A stretch of 21,987 bases of DNA from positions 1 through 21,987 of the forward strand of contig JBBDMV010000085.1 in NCBI GenBank assembly GCA_040878115.1. The letters are read 5' to 3'. Both the position numbers and the translations under genes were made by a program. Of the stretch, positions 14,426 through 21,751 are shown piece by piece; the stretch's first letter is position 1, and every line of letters begins with the position of its first letter. The stretch comes from JBBDMU01 sp040878115 (GTDB lineage: Bacteria > Bacteroidota > Rhodothermia > Balneolales > Natronogracilivirgulaceae). The notes under the pieces are model-generated. The model saw only the letters and a list, made by a program, of their open reading frames with translations. It did no database searches and was not told the DNA's origin.

Positions 14426-15681
14426 TAAAAAGGATTTCATGCATAATTGGCTTAATTATTTTGCCGATCACGGGCGTTTGTCAGCAGTGGCAGGGGCTGA
14501 TTAGCGTAGACACACGAGCCGGTTATTCAACCAATACCATACTGAACCCTTTTTCGGGCGAATGGGACCGAAGTTCAAGCTCGGGATATGGGTTTATCTC
14601 TCCTATGGGCCAACTTTACTGGAGCCGTGAAAAATATTCAGCAGACATAACGGGCGGAGGCGTTTATCAGCCTTTCTTTGACGGCCGGGATGAGCTAATG
14701 GGCGGATTTTCGCTGTTGAACTTCAGGAGGCGTTTCGGATCATCCTGGTCAGCCGGAATGGAAACAGGCAGTAGTTATTTTTCAAGGCCGTTTGTACGAG
14801 GCATGGCATGGTTTCAGCCCGTTATCGCCTGGTCTCCGACTCTGTTCTCCCAAATCAGGGTAAGGGCCGGGTCTACATACCGCGACTATGAAAGCCTTCA
14901 GGAAGGGGTGAGCGGCAGCGACCGGTTTGATACCTATGGGATAGAATTCGAGGTCTGGCCCACCTTTAAATGGCAACTACGAGCGGGTATGTATGGAAAT
15001 ATGGACCAGCTTGCAGATAACCAAAGTTTTATGATCAATGCAGAGCATCGTTTTACCGATGCTCTGCAAGTATCGGCCCGTTTAAACGCTGACCGGCACA
15101 GTTATCAGCTCATTCAGGATATTGAAGGAAGCGGCAGCCCGGGGCCGCCCATTGGTGGGCCTGGGAGTGGTGATGGTACCGATACGGAAATGCTTGATGA
15201 AACAGACCGGCTGGTAAAAGCCGGCCTATCAGGACGTTACCGTATGAACCAATCCTTTGCCCTGACGATGAATATGGACCATATCGTCCTTTACTCTTCA
15301 GCATCGGAACAAACGTTATATGACTACCAATTATCGGCAGGGGTTCGGTATACGGTTCAGCCGAAGTTAGGCGGCAGGGGAAAAGCAGAACCAGAGTGGA
15401 AGCAAAATGGCCAGCAAATTCTTTCTCTGAAAATTAATTATTCCGGGGAAGGCCAGCTTTATATAATTGGAGATTTTAACGATTGGGATAACCCTGGCAT
15501 GCCATTAACCAGACAATCATCTAACAGATATGCCGCACAGTTATCTCTACCAACGGGCGCTTATGAGTACAAGATTTTATTGATAGATGGACCCGAAGAA
15601 AAATGGATAGACTTTTCAAATGATACCTATACCGTCAGCGATGGATTTGGCGGAACAAACGGACTGGTTTTTATAGAATAG
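14422..15681 (+). CDS. Outer-membrane beta-barrel-like protein with C-terminal AMPK-type E-set domain
   Basis: The 419-residue protein has a signal peptide (about 1-20, IIGLIILPITGVCQ). A long run of amphipathic strands rich in Gly, Tyr and Trp follows to about 310 (GGGVYQPFF, SAGMETGSSYF, WQLRAGMYGNM and others), consistent with an outer-membrane barrel. It contains one Gly/Pro-rich loop near 235-250. Residues about 335-419 form an early-set domain (YIIGDFNDWD, YEYKILLIDG, EEKWIDF, DGFGGTNGLVF) like that of the anti-sigma protein, and the chain ends there. The AMPK-type Trp, Lys and Trp binding residues all appear present. It is translationally coupled to the anti-sigma gene. Ligand and exact function are unknown. 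Confidence 0.8.
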   Translation: MIKRISCIIGLIILPITGVCQQWQGLISVDTRAGYSTNTILNPFSGEWDRSSSSGYGFISPMGQLYWSREKYSADITGGGVYQPFFDGRDELMGGFSLLNFRRRFGSSWSAGMETGSSYFSRPFVRGMAWFQPVIAWSPTLFSQIRVRAGSTYRDYESLQEGVSGSDRFDTYGIEFEVWPTFKWQLRAGMYGNMDQLADNQSFMINAEHRFTDALQVSARLNADRHSYQLIQDIEGSGSPGPPIGGPGSGDGTDTEMLDETDRLVKAGLSGRYRMNQSFALTMNMDHIVLYSSASEQTLYDYQLSAGVRYTVQPKLGGRGKAEPEWKQNGQQILSLKINYSGEGQLYIIGDFNDWDNPGMPLTRQSSNRYAAQLSLPTGAYEYKILLIDGPEEKWIDFSNDTYTVSDGFGGTNGLVFIE

Positions 15682-15696
15682 CAGAGGAAAACTTTT

Positions 15697-16596
15697 ATGA
15701 ATATGAAATGGAATATACATTACATCCGGTACGCCAGGAACTTGTTAGCATTAAGCTTAGTGGCATTATTTCCTGTTATGGGGATGGCTCAGGACCAGTC
15801 ATTAAACGACCTGATTAAAATAGCTCAAGATGCCGGAATAGAACAGTCCAGGCTGGATGAATTGCAGAGCAGGGCGGCAAGCCGGGGAATCGACGATCAA
15901 CAGTTAATCCAGATCATTGAACCCGCGTTAGCACTCGCCAAACAGAAACTGCCCACCGAAATGATTTTTCAAAAAGCTATGGAGGGTATGGCAAAAGGTA
16001 TTTCCTCGCAGCAAATACAACCTGTATTGCAGAACCTGCGGTTAGGCATGGAGTCTGCTGTATTGATTGTAGGCCCATGGGTTGAACGCGGTGATGTGTC
16101 ACAAATGATGCGACAGTCCGGCGAGCAAATAAGCGGACGGGCTTTTCGAAATGAACTGTTAAAAGCTGGCTCTAAGGCCATGTCTCAAAATGTGACCCCT
16201 GAAGCACTTCAACAACTTTTGGAAGCCATTGGTGAAGAAGCGACTTTGGCCCGGTCTAAACCATCAGGTATATTAACGGCCGTAAGTATTTTTTCCGATT
16301 TACCCTCTACGGCTGAACATCCATTAGCTTCGGGAGCCGTTGTTGCAAGGGCCCTGAAAAGCGGCTTTGGAGCCGGTGATCTGCAAAAACTTCCGGGAGC
16401 GATGAATTCTGCCCAGCGCCGAAGCCAATTGCCTTCAGCTTCTGTAATTGAAGGTTTATCCGGTCAAATGCAAGGGGGGACACCCGCCTCTAAAATCCTG
16501 CAAAACCTCTCTAACGGGAATATAGGCGGAGGCCCTCCTGGAAATGTTCCCGGCCTGGACAACAAGCCTGATCGGGGGCGGCCTGATAACCGGTAA
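15697..16596 (+). CDS. Secreted helical protein of unknown function in the sigma operon
   Basis: The 299-residue protein has a signal peptide (about 1-31, LLALSLVALFPVMGMAQ). The mature part is predominantly helical with regular short helices (LNDLIKIAQDAGIEQSRLDELQSRA, QQIQPVLQNLRLGMES, TPEALQQLLEAIGEEA). It closes with a Gly/Pro/Asn/Asp/Arg-rich low-complexity tail from about 265 (NIGGGPPGNVPGLDNKPDRGRP). No family is recognised. An AGAGGA Shine-Dalgarno site lies 8 nt before the ATG, and the gap to the barrel gene is 15 bp, so it is the fourth member of the sigma operon. It probably acts in the periplasm with the sigma-dependent envelope function, but this rests on position only. Confidence 0.75.
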   Translation: MNMKWNIHYIRYARNLLALSLVALFPVMGMAQDQSLNDLIKIAQDAGIEQSRLDELQSRAASRGIDDQQLIQIIEPALALAKQKLPTEMIFQKAMEGMAKGISSQQIQPVLQNLRLGMESAVLIVGPWVERGDVSQMMRQSGEQISGRAFRNELLKAGSKAMSQNVTPEALQQLLEAIGEEATLARSKPSGILTAVSIFSDLPSTAEHPLASGAVVARALKSGFGAGDLQKLPGAMNSAQRRSQLPSASVIEGLSGQMQGGTPASKILQNLSNGNIGGGPPGNVPGLDNKPDRGRPDNR

Positions 16597-16623
16597 GAAA
16601 TGTGAGAAGAAGTTAACTTTTTT

Positions 16624-16649
16624 TGTAACTCTTTTTGTTCCCGCTCGTC
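16624..16649 (+). promoter_or_regulatory. Predicted ECF sigma promoter of the DUF4382 gene
   Basis: TGTAACT (16624-16630) and CGTCCTATGGCTA (from 16646) repeat the boxes seen before the sigma gene, again with 16 nt between GTAAC and CGTC. A T-rich run precedes the -35 box. It lies in the gap after the sigma operon and 58 nt before the ATG, so the DUF4382 gene has its own sigma-dependent start. Confidence 0.75.
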
Positions 16650-16707
16650 CTATGGCTACGACACAGACAGTGACGAACGAAAACAAACCCCTTTAGGTAA
16701 AATAATT

Positions 16708-17532
16708 ATGATACGATCTATATTTAATAAAACAATGACTGTCATTTCAACAGCCGCCATACTCTTAACAATCGGATGTGAAATGGATTCAACGAACGCC
16801 GATACAGAAATGGGATCTATGGAGGTAAGGCTTCACGATGCTCCGGGAAATTACGAAGAAGTAAATGTATTTGTAGAAAGCGTTCAGATTAACCGCACCG
16901 AAAGCGATGAAGGCTGGGTAACCATCAATGAACCCAATCAGCAATATAACTTGCTGGAATTAACGAATGGTGCTTATGAAGTTATCGGCGAGGCGGTACT
17001 TGAAGCCGGAACTTATAACCAAATGCGACTGATCCTAAGCAGGGAAGACAACAATGTAGTCATCGCTGGCGAAGAACATGATTTATTCATCCCCAGCGGT
17101 TCGCAAACAGGCATAAAGCTTAATATAAATGCTGAAATACAAGATGACATTACTTATGTCCTGCTTCTGGATTTTGATGCTGACCGCTCTGTTGTTAAGA
17201 CCGGCAATGATGCATCTCCTGTTAACTACCTGTTAAAACCTGTTATCCGTGCCAGTAACGAGGCGGAAACCGGAAATATAGACGGTATAGTTTCACCGGT
17301 AGATGCAAAGGCCGCTGTATATGCCATTAATGATACAGACACATTGTCCACGACCTATGCCAATGTAGAATCTGGCGAGTTTCGGTTGGTCGGACTTGAA
17401 GAAGGCAGCTATACCGTTTCGGTAGAAGCCAGCGAAGAAGGCTATGAGACGACCAATATTGAGGATGTCGCTGTAATCGTTAGCGAGACCAGTGATATCG
17501 GGGTGATTGAGTTAGAAACTTCTACTGAATAA
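16708..17532 (+). CDS. DUF4382 domain lipoprotein with C-terminal carboxypeptidase-like repeat
   Basis: The 274-residue protein has a lipoprotein signal peptide with lipobox LTIGC (Cys24). Residues about 35-190 form a DUF4382 domain: MEVRLHDAPGNYEEVNVFVESVQI, YNLLELTNGAYEVIGEAVLEAGTYNQMRLIL, IPSGSQTGIKLN, then a beta strand VLLLDFDADRSVV. The C-terminal 75 residues resemble a carboxypeptidase regulatory-like beta-sandwich (ATVYAIN-like, GEFRLVGLEEGSYTVSVEAS). DUF4382 proteins are cell-envelope lipoproteins of unknown function. The gene is preceded by the same ECF promoter as the sigma operon, so it is a predicted regulon member, and it is followed by an intrinsic terminator. Confidence 0.88.
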   Translation: MIRSIFNKTMTVISTAAILLTIGCEMDSTNADTEMGSMEVRLHDAPGNYEEVNVFVESVQINRTESDEGWVTINEPNQQYNLLELTNGAYEVIGEAVLEAGTYNQMRLILSREDNNVVIAGEEHDLFIPSGSQTGIKLNINAEIQDDITYVLLLDFDADRSVVKTGNDASPVNYLLKPVIRASNEAETGNIDGIVSPVDAKAAVYAINDTDTLSTTYANVESGEFRLVGLEEGSYTVSVEASEEGYETTNIEDVAVIVSETSDIGVIELETSTE

Positions 17533-17554
17533 TCAATATCTTTTTATTACCCAT

Positions 17555-17590
17555 AAAGGGCCCTTGCTTGTTTAGTGGGGGCCTTTTTTA
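17555..17590 (+). terminator. Intrinsic terminator after the DUF4382 gene
   Basis: AAAGG-g-CCC (from 17555) pairs with GGGGGCCTTT ending near 17585, with one bulged G and a 13-nt loop, and is followed by a T-run. It lies 23 bp after the stop codon and ends the ECF sigma region. Confidence 0.8.
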
Positions 17591-17659
17591 TTTCTGATGG
17601 TGCCGTTTAAAAATACCGGCGGGTTATTGGCTGTCCTGAATGCGGGCTAGCCTTTGGAG

Positions 17660-19111
17660 CTATGAAAAGATTTCTCTGACGATATCCACTTTCCCCTGAT
17701 CGGATAAGATCATAACCTTATCATGGGGTTCCAAAATGGTATCACCACGTGGTACCAAAAACTTGCCTTTACGGTTAATTAAAACAATGAGCACATTTTC
17801 CGGTAATTCTAATTCCACTATTTTTTTGCCGACCAGAGGAGAATCATCCTTTATCTCTCTCTCCTTCAGTACGCTTTTTGTGTCAATACTAGGTTCCAGC
17901 TCAATGGGGTAGCGCGTTTTTTGCTTGATAGGTGTATTGACGTGGAGTAACCGGGAAACCCAGGGTATCGTGGTCCCCTGGATGACAACCGAAGTAATCA
18001 CAACGAAAAACACGATGCTAAACATGGTTTCAGCATTTTCAAGATCGGCAACCAAAGGGAAAGTGGCCAGAATAATAGGCACGGCACCGCGCAAACCCAC
18101 CCATGCCACCATTGTTTTTGCCCGGAAGTTGAGCCTGGTGAAAAACAGGGTAATGTAAACGCTGATTGGCCTTGCTATAAAAATGAGGGCCCCGGCTAAA
18201 AGCAATCCGGGTATCCAAACGGCGATTATTTCTGATGGAAAAACAAGGAATCCAAGGGCCAGGAACATGGTGATTTGCATGAGCCAGGCTACTCCGTCAT
18301 TGAATTGCATCAAACTCTTTTTATGGATCAGGCTTGAGTTACCCATTATGAGCCCGATGATATAGACCGCCAGAAATCCGTTTCCTCCGGCAAGTTGAGA
18401 CAGTGTATACCCCAGAGGGGCAAATACCAGAACAAGTACGGGGTATAAGCCATCATAGCCCAGGTTGATATGGTTTGTAATCCAGGTAAACAACCTTCCC
18501 AAAACCAAGCCAATCAATCCGCCAAATACCATCTGCTGAAAAAAGACAGGGACCATGCCCAGAATACTTTCCCCCTCGTTTTGCACCAAACCGATCAGCC
18601 CGATTGAAAGAAATATGGCCATTGGGTCATTAGTGCCTGATTCCAGTTCAATGAGTTCCTTTAGGTTGTATTTTAACCCGATACTCTTTGAGCGAAGGAC
18701 CGAAAATACGGCTGCAGCATCTGTTGAAGAAATAATGGCACCCAACAGCATACCCTGGAGGATAGAAAAATTAAGGACCACATAAGCAAAAATACCGACA
18801 ACAAATGCGCTTAACAATACCCCGAGGGTAGATAAGCCGATGCCCATGTAGAGTACCCTTTTAATTTTTCTCCAATTGGTATCCATTCCCCCCGAAAACA
18901 GGATATAAATCAGAGCGATGATGCCGAGGGTCTGGGCAATTTCAGGATCATCGAAATAAATAAAATCCAGAACTTCGGACCCTACAACAATTCCGATAAG
19001 CAAAAAGATCAACAAAGCGGGTACTCCATAGCTATCGGACGCTTTGCTGGCGAACACGCTGATCAATAATAAAAGCGAACCAAAGAGCAGGTAGATTTCT
19101 AATTCAAACAT
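17660..19111 (-). CDS. CPA1 cation/proton antiporter with TrkA-C domain (NhaP2/CvrA type)
   Basis: The 483-residue protein has about twelve membrane helices (residues 5-400). Its key motifs are GAIISSTDAAAVFSVLRSK near 135 and ELESGTNDPMAIFLSIGL near 158, where the Asn-Asp pair is the ion-binding site of electroneutral CPA1 antiporters, plus WVGLRGAVPIIL near 350. A cytosolic RCK_C/TrkA-C domain (about 410-483, SPLVGKKIVELELPENVLIVLINRKGKFLVPRGDTILEPHDKVMIL) is present and may bind a regulatory nucleotide or ion. The combination is typical of K+/H+ antiporters of the NhaP2/CvrA kind that control cytoplasmic pH or K+. It converges with the DUF4382 gene. No companion subunit is present. Confidence 0.93.
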   Translation of the reverse strand: MFELEIYLLFGSLLLLISVFASKASDSYGVPALLIFLLIGIVVGSEVLDFIYFDDPEIAQTLGIIALIYILFSGGMDTNWRKIKRVLYMGIGLSTLGVLLSAFVVGIFAYVVLNFSILQGMLLGAIISSTDAAAVFSVLRSKSIGLKYNLKELIELESGTNDPMAIFLSIGLIGLVQNEGESILGMVPVFFQQMVFGGLIGLVLGRLFTWITNHINLGYDGLYPVLVLVFAPLGYTLSQLAGGNGFLAVYIIGLIMGNSSLIHKKSLMQFNDGVAWLMQITMFLALGFLVFPSEIIAVWIPGLLLAGALIFIARPISVYITLFFTRLNFRAKTMVAWVGLRGAVPIILATFPLVADLENAETMFSIVFFVVITSVVIQGTTIPWVSRLLHVNTPIKQKTRYPIELEPSIDTKSVLKEREIKDDSPLVGKKIVELELPENVLIVLINRKGKFLVPRGDTILEPHDKVMILSDQGKVDIVREIFS

Positions 19112-19307
19112 AGAGGAAATAATCGTAAACCTATAAGGGGTTCTCCGTGATTAATGGTGACGTATCTGAGGCTTAAAGATAACAACTCGGCGGGCTGTGC
19201 ACTAATGTATTTAACTTGAAATATTTAATTCATAAAAAAATCAGCGTAAACACAGAGGCTATGGAGTTGCAGCATTGGATAATTAACAAACCTTCGACCG
19301 CTCTGGA

Positions 19308-19895
19308 TCAAAATATATTGAATACAACCACCCCTATGGAGGAAAAAGTAAACAGCAGGGCTAGCAATGCAAGAAAACCGTCACGGGTGATCAATGAAAG
19401 GCCAAAAGCCGTGAGGGCAACACCTGCAATGTTAGCGCTAAATGGTATAAATTCCATAAGTGGCATAACTAAAGCTACGATAGTACACGCCACCCCAATA
19501 AAGAATATGCCGGCACCCTGTACAAATATAGTGAGGCGCGGCTTTAACAAGCGGTCAATGAAGCGCCCGGGGCGGTGAAGCCATTTAAGGGCCTTGTGAA
19601 GCTTGTCCCGTGAAATGGAACGATTAAGTAGCCATTTCGGGAACCAAAGATTTTCGCGAAAAAGCAATAACTGGCCAGCCGTCAAAAATACAAATATTCC
19701 CATTATGGTAGGCACACCCGGTATATCGCCGATCAGGGGGGCAAGCGTAATTAATCCCGCTATAAGAAATGACGGGCCCAAAGATTGAGTGCCTACTGCT
19801 TCGAGAATGGCATTCATAGAAATTCGTTCTTCATCAGGTCCGATCTTTTCAATACAGTCAAGTAGCTGCTCTACGCTATTAATATTTTGGTACAT
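19308..19895 (-). CDS. ExoD-family membrane protein
   Basis: The 195-residue protein matches ExoD: an N-terminal soluble helix (SVEQLLDCIEKIGPDEERISMNAILEAVG), then SLGPSFLIAGLITLAPLIGDIPGVPTIMG around 53-80. Hydrophobic segments follow (GIFVFLTAGQLLLF, FVQGAGIFFIGVACTIVALVMP, ANIAGVALTAFGLSL, GFLALLALLFTFSS), giving about four to five membrane helices. The basic WLLNRSISRDKLHKALKWLHRPGRFIDRLL loop is also conserved in the family. ExoD was first described in rhizobia as affecting exopolysaccharide production and alkaline tolerance; its molecular role is not established. It lies upstream of the antiporter on the same strand with a 196-bp gap. A shared role in pH homeostasis is plausible but unproven. 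Confidence 0.88.
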   Translation of the reverse strand: MYQNINSVEQLLDCIEKIGPDEERISMNAILEAVGTQSLGPSFLIAGLITLAPLIGDIPGVPTIMGIFVFLTAGQLLLFRENLWFPKWLLNRSISRDKLHKALKWLHRPGRFIDRLLKPRLTIFVQGAGIFFIGVACTIVALVMPLMEFIPFSANIAGVALTAFGLSLITRDGFLALLALLFTFSSIGVVVFNIF

Positions 19896-20154
19896 GTTAA
19901 AAAAGGCCCATGGGACGCGGCTTCGTTTATAAAGCTAAGTCGGGTTAGAAATATATGAGGGTTGAATAAAAATACGAATGAAGTTAACATTTATCGGCTT
20001 ATAATTACTAATGAATTTTACCTGGGGTCACTCATGATTGTAAAGCATAACAATCAGCTCGTTATGCCATTCTAATCGTATTGGATGTAATACAATTTGT
20101 CAATATGATGTTGATGAAACATATACGAATCGAAAACTAAAAAGGGAGAGAATC

Positions 20155-20499
20155 ATGCCACATGAAAAATATCAAAAATGTATCGATGCATGCAATCAAT
20201 GCGCCGTTACGTGTGAACATTGTGCCGCCGCTTGTTTGCAGGAAAATAACGTAAGCGAGTTAGCCCGCTGTATCGCTCTGGACCATAATTGTGCTGATGT
20301 CTGCTATATGGCATCCAAGTTGATGGCCGGTGGGTCGGAGTTTGCGGAAAGATTCTGTGCTTTGTGTGCGGACGTTTGCGAGGCTTGCGGGAATGAATGT
20401 GAAAAACACAGCAGTATGGACCATTGTAAACAGTGTGCAGATGCCTGCTTTCAATGCGCAAAGGTTTGCCGTGAAATGGCAGGATCGACCGTTAGTTAA
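20155..20499 (+). CDS. Four-helix-bundle copper-storage protein (Csp/DUF326)
   Basis: The 114-residue protein contains 19 cysteines, spaced mainly as CxxxC or CxxC along predicted helices (C9, 13, 16, 20, 23, 27; 39, 46, 50; 68, 71, 75, 78, 82; 91, 94, 98, 101, 105). The pattern matches the Csp family, four-helix bundles whose inward-facing thiolates store many Cu(I) ions. No signal peptide is present, so it is of the cytosolic Csp3 kind. A strong Shine-Dalgarno site (GGGAGAG) lies 6 nt before the ATG, stronger than its neighbours'. No copper regulator or efflux gene is seen nearby. Binding to another soft metal cannot be excluded. Confidence 0.92.
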   Translation: MPHEKYQKCIDACNQCAVTCEHCAAACLQENNVSELARCIALDHNCADVCYMASKLMAGGSEFAERFCALCADVCEACGNECEKHSSMDHCKQCADACFQCAKVCREMAGSTVS

Positions 20500-20525
20500 A
20501 TAACTTATTTTAATTCAGATGCAAC

Positions 20526-20562
20526 AGTGGTAGCAGATATTTAGCGTGTCTCTGCTACCACT
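20526..20562 (+). terminator. Perfect 12-bp hairpin after the copper-storage gene
   Basis: AGTGGTAGCAGA (20526-20537) and TCTGCTACCACT (20551-20562) form a perfect 12-bp stem with a 13-nt loop, 26 bp after the stop codon. No long U-tract follows, so it may terminate transcription or mark the mRNA 3' end. Confidence 0.55.
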
Positions 20563-20665
20563 TATTCGATATGTCAGGATCGGGGAGAGGTTACCTATAG
20601 TTTATAGCATAAAAGTATCAAAAAGATAAACGGGGCCAAATAGTTGTACTAATAGAACTACTGAA

Positions 20666-21559
20666 ATGAACATTCTTCAAATAAGCGCACCAAAGTCCGG
20701 AAGCTATTGGCTTTACACCGTTCTAATCCGGATAATGGAAAGGAAAGGAATGGAGCATAAATCTTTCATCCAAAAGCAACCTGAGTTCAGACGTATGAAA
20801 AATTTAACCCTTAGTTTTAATGGACAGCCAGGGGTAGATATGATAGATATTGAGGATGAAGGCTTCTTTTATAGAGTAAGTTCGGTTGTAAAGGAGCCCA
20901 TAGCAGATCTTGAACAATATGTCCATTCATTAAGCATAGCATGGACCCATTCCAGTTTCTGCACCAACAGCTTTGAGGCTTTTTCGCTTTTCGACAAGAA
21001 AATCTGCATCATCCGCGATCCCCGGGACCGTGCATTATCTTCTGCAAAATTTGCATTCACCTCTTATATGCGGCAGCATTATCCTTCTTCCTATTCTTCA
21101 CCCAAAGAATATCTATCGGGAGAGTATGAACGGCTTCTTGAACAATGGGTTTGGCATGTGGGGAATTATCTTCTTTACAAAGATAAACTAGAGGTCCATT
21201 TCGTTTTTTACGATAGGCTTTTGTCTGATTTTGATCATGAGCTGCATTCCTTATTGAATTATCTGGGAATAACCTTATCCGTGTCAGAACAAAAGGAAAT
21301 TACCGACGCGGTCACGTTCTCTGCGATGAAAGGCATAAGCCCCGGACATCTTCAAAAAGGAGAATCCGGGAAATGGGCCATGTTGCTAAATGCCTCCCAA
21401 AAAGAACTGGCTGTTGAAAAAGCCGGTAAATTGATGCGCATGCTGAACTTCCCTTTAGAAGCAGAACAAAAAAACCTTCCTGAAGTGCCTCACATCATCC
21501 CAAAAGATGAACTAGAAGAATTACTCGAACAAATAGAGTGGCAGGGGCTATTTCAATGA
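20666..21559 (+). CDS. Sulfotransferase domain protein
   Basis: The 297-residue protein shows the PAPS-dependent sulfotransferase signature. The 5'-phosphosulfate loop SAPKSGSYWLYTVL lies at 7-20, the 3'-phosphate motif CIIRDPRDRALS at about 112-123, a VHFVFYDRLLSDFDHEL segment near 180, and a KGESGKWAMLL stretch near 230 corresponds to the RKGxxGDWK region. It would transfer sulfuryl groups from PAPS to a hydroxyl or amine acceptor in the cytosol; bacterial members act on lipids, glycans and natural products. No signal peptide is present. The acceptor is unknown, and no PAPS synthesis gene is in the window. A downstream hairpin separates it from a methyltransferase gene on the opposite strand. 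Confidence 0.88.
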   Translation: MNILQISAPKSGSYWLYTVLIRIMERKGMEHKSFIQKQPEFRRMKNLTLSFNGQPGVDMIDIEDEGFFYRVSSVVKEPIADLEQYVHSLSIAWTHSSFCTNSFEAFSLFDKKICIIRDPRDRALSSAKFAFTSYMRQHYPSSYSSPKEYLSGEYERLLEQWVWHVGNYLLYKDKLEVHFVFYDRLLSDFDHELHSLLNYLGITLSVSEQKEITDAVTFSAMKGISPGHLQKGESGKWAMLLNASQKELAVEKAGKLMRMLNFPLEAEQKNLPEVPHIIPKDELEELLEQIEWQGLFQ

Positions 21560-21635
21560 AGCCTTTTTTGCCTGCTTCTAATAGAGTTCTCTTTGCTGTT
21601 TGCCATTCTTAAATATTACATATTTTCATAACTTT

Positions 21636-21664
21636 AAGTAGGGGAGGGACCTTCCTACTTTTGG
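21636..21664. terminator. Hairpin between convergent genes
   Basis: AAGTAGG (21636-21642) pairs with CCTACTT (21654-21660), with an 11-nt loop, followed by TTTT on the plus strand and preceded by a partly A/T run that serves as the tract on the minus strand. It lies between the sulfotransferase and the convergent methyltransferase gene and could serve both. Confidence 0.55.
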
Positions 21665-21751
21665 GCAGATATCGGTCCGGCAAATAAGCGACAGGGTAAG
21701 TGCTTGAATTTAAGAAACCAAACGCAAATATGAACTACTTGATTTGTCTTG

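Noticed and set aside
19216..19578. Plus-strand ORF of 120 codons
   Set aside because: It is an antisense shadow of the ExoD-family gene.
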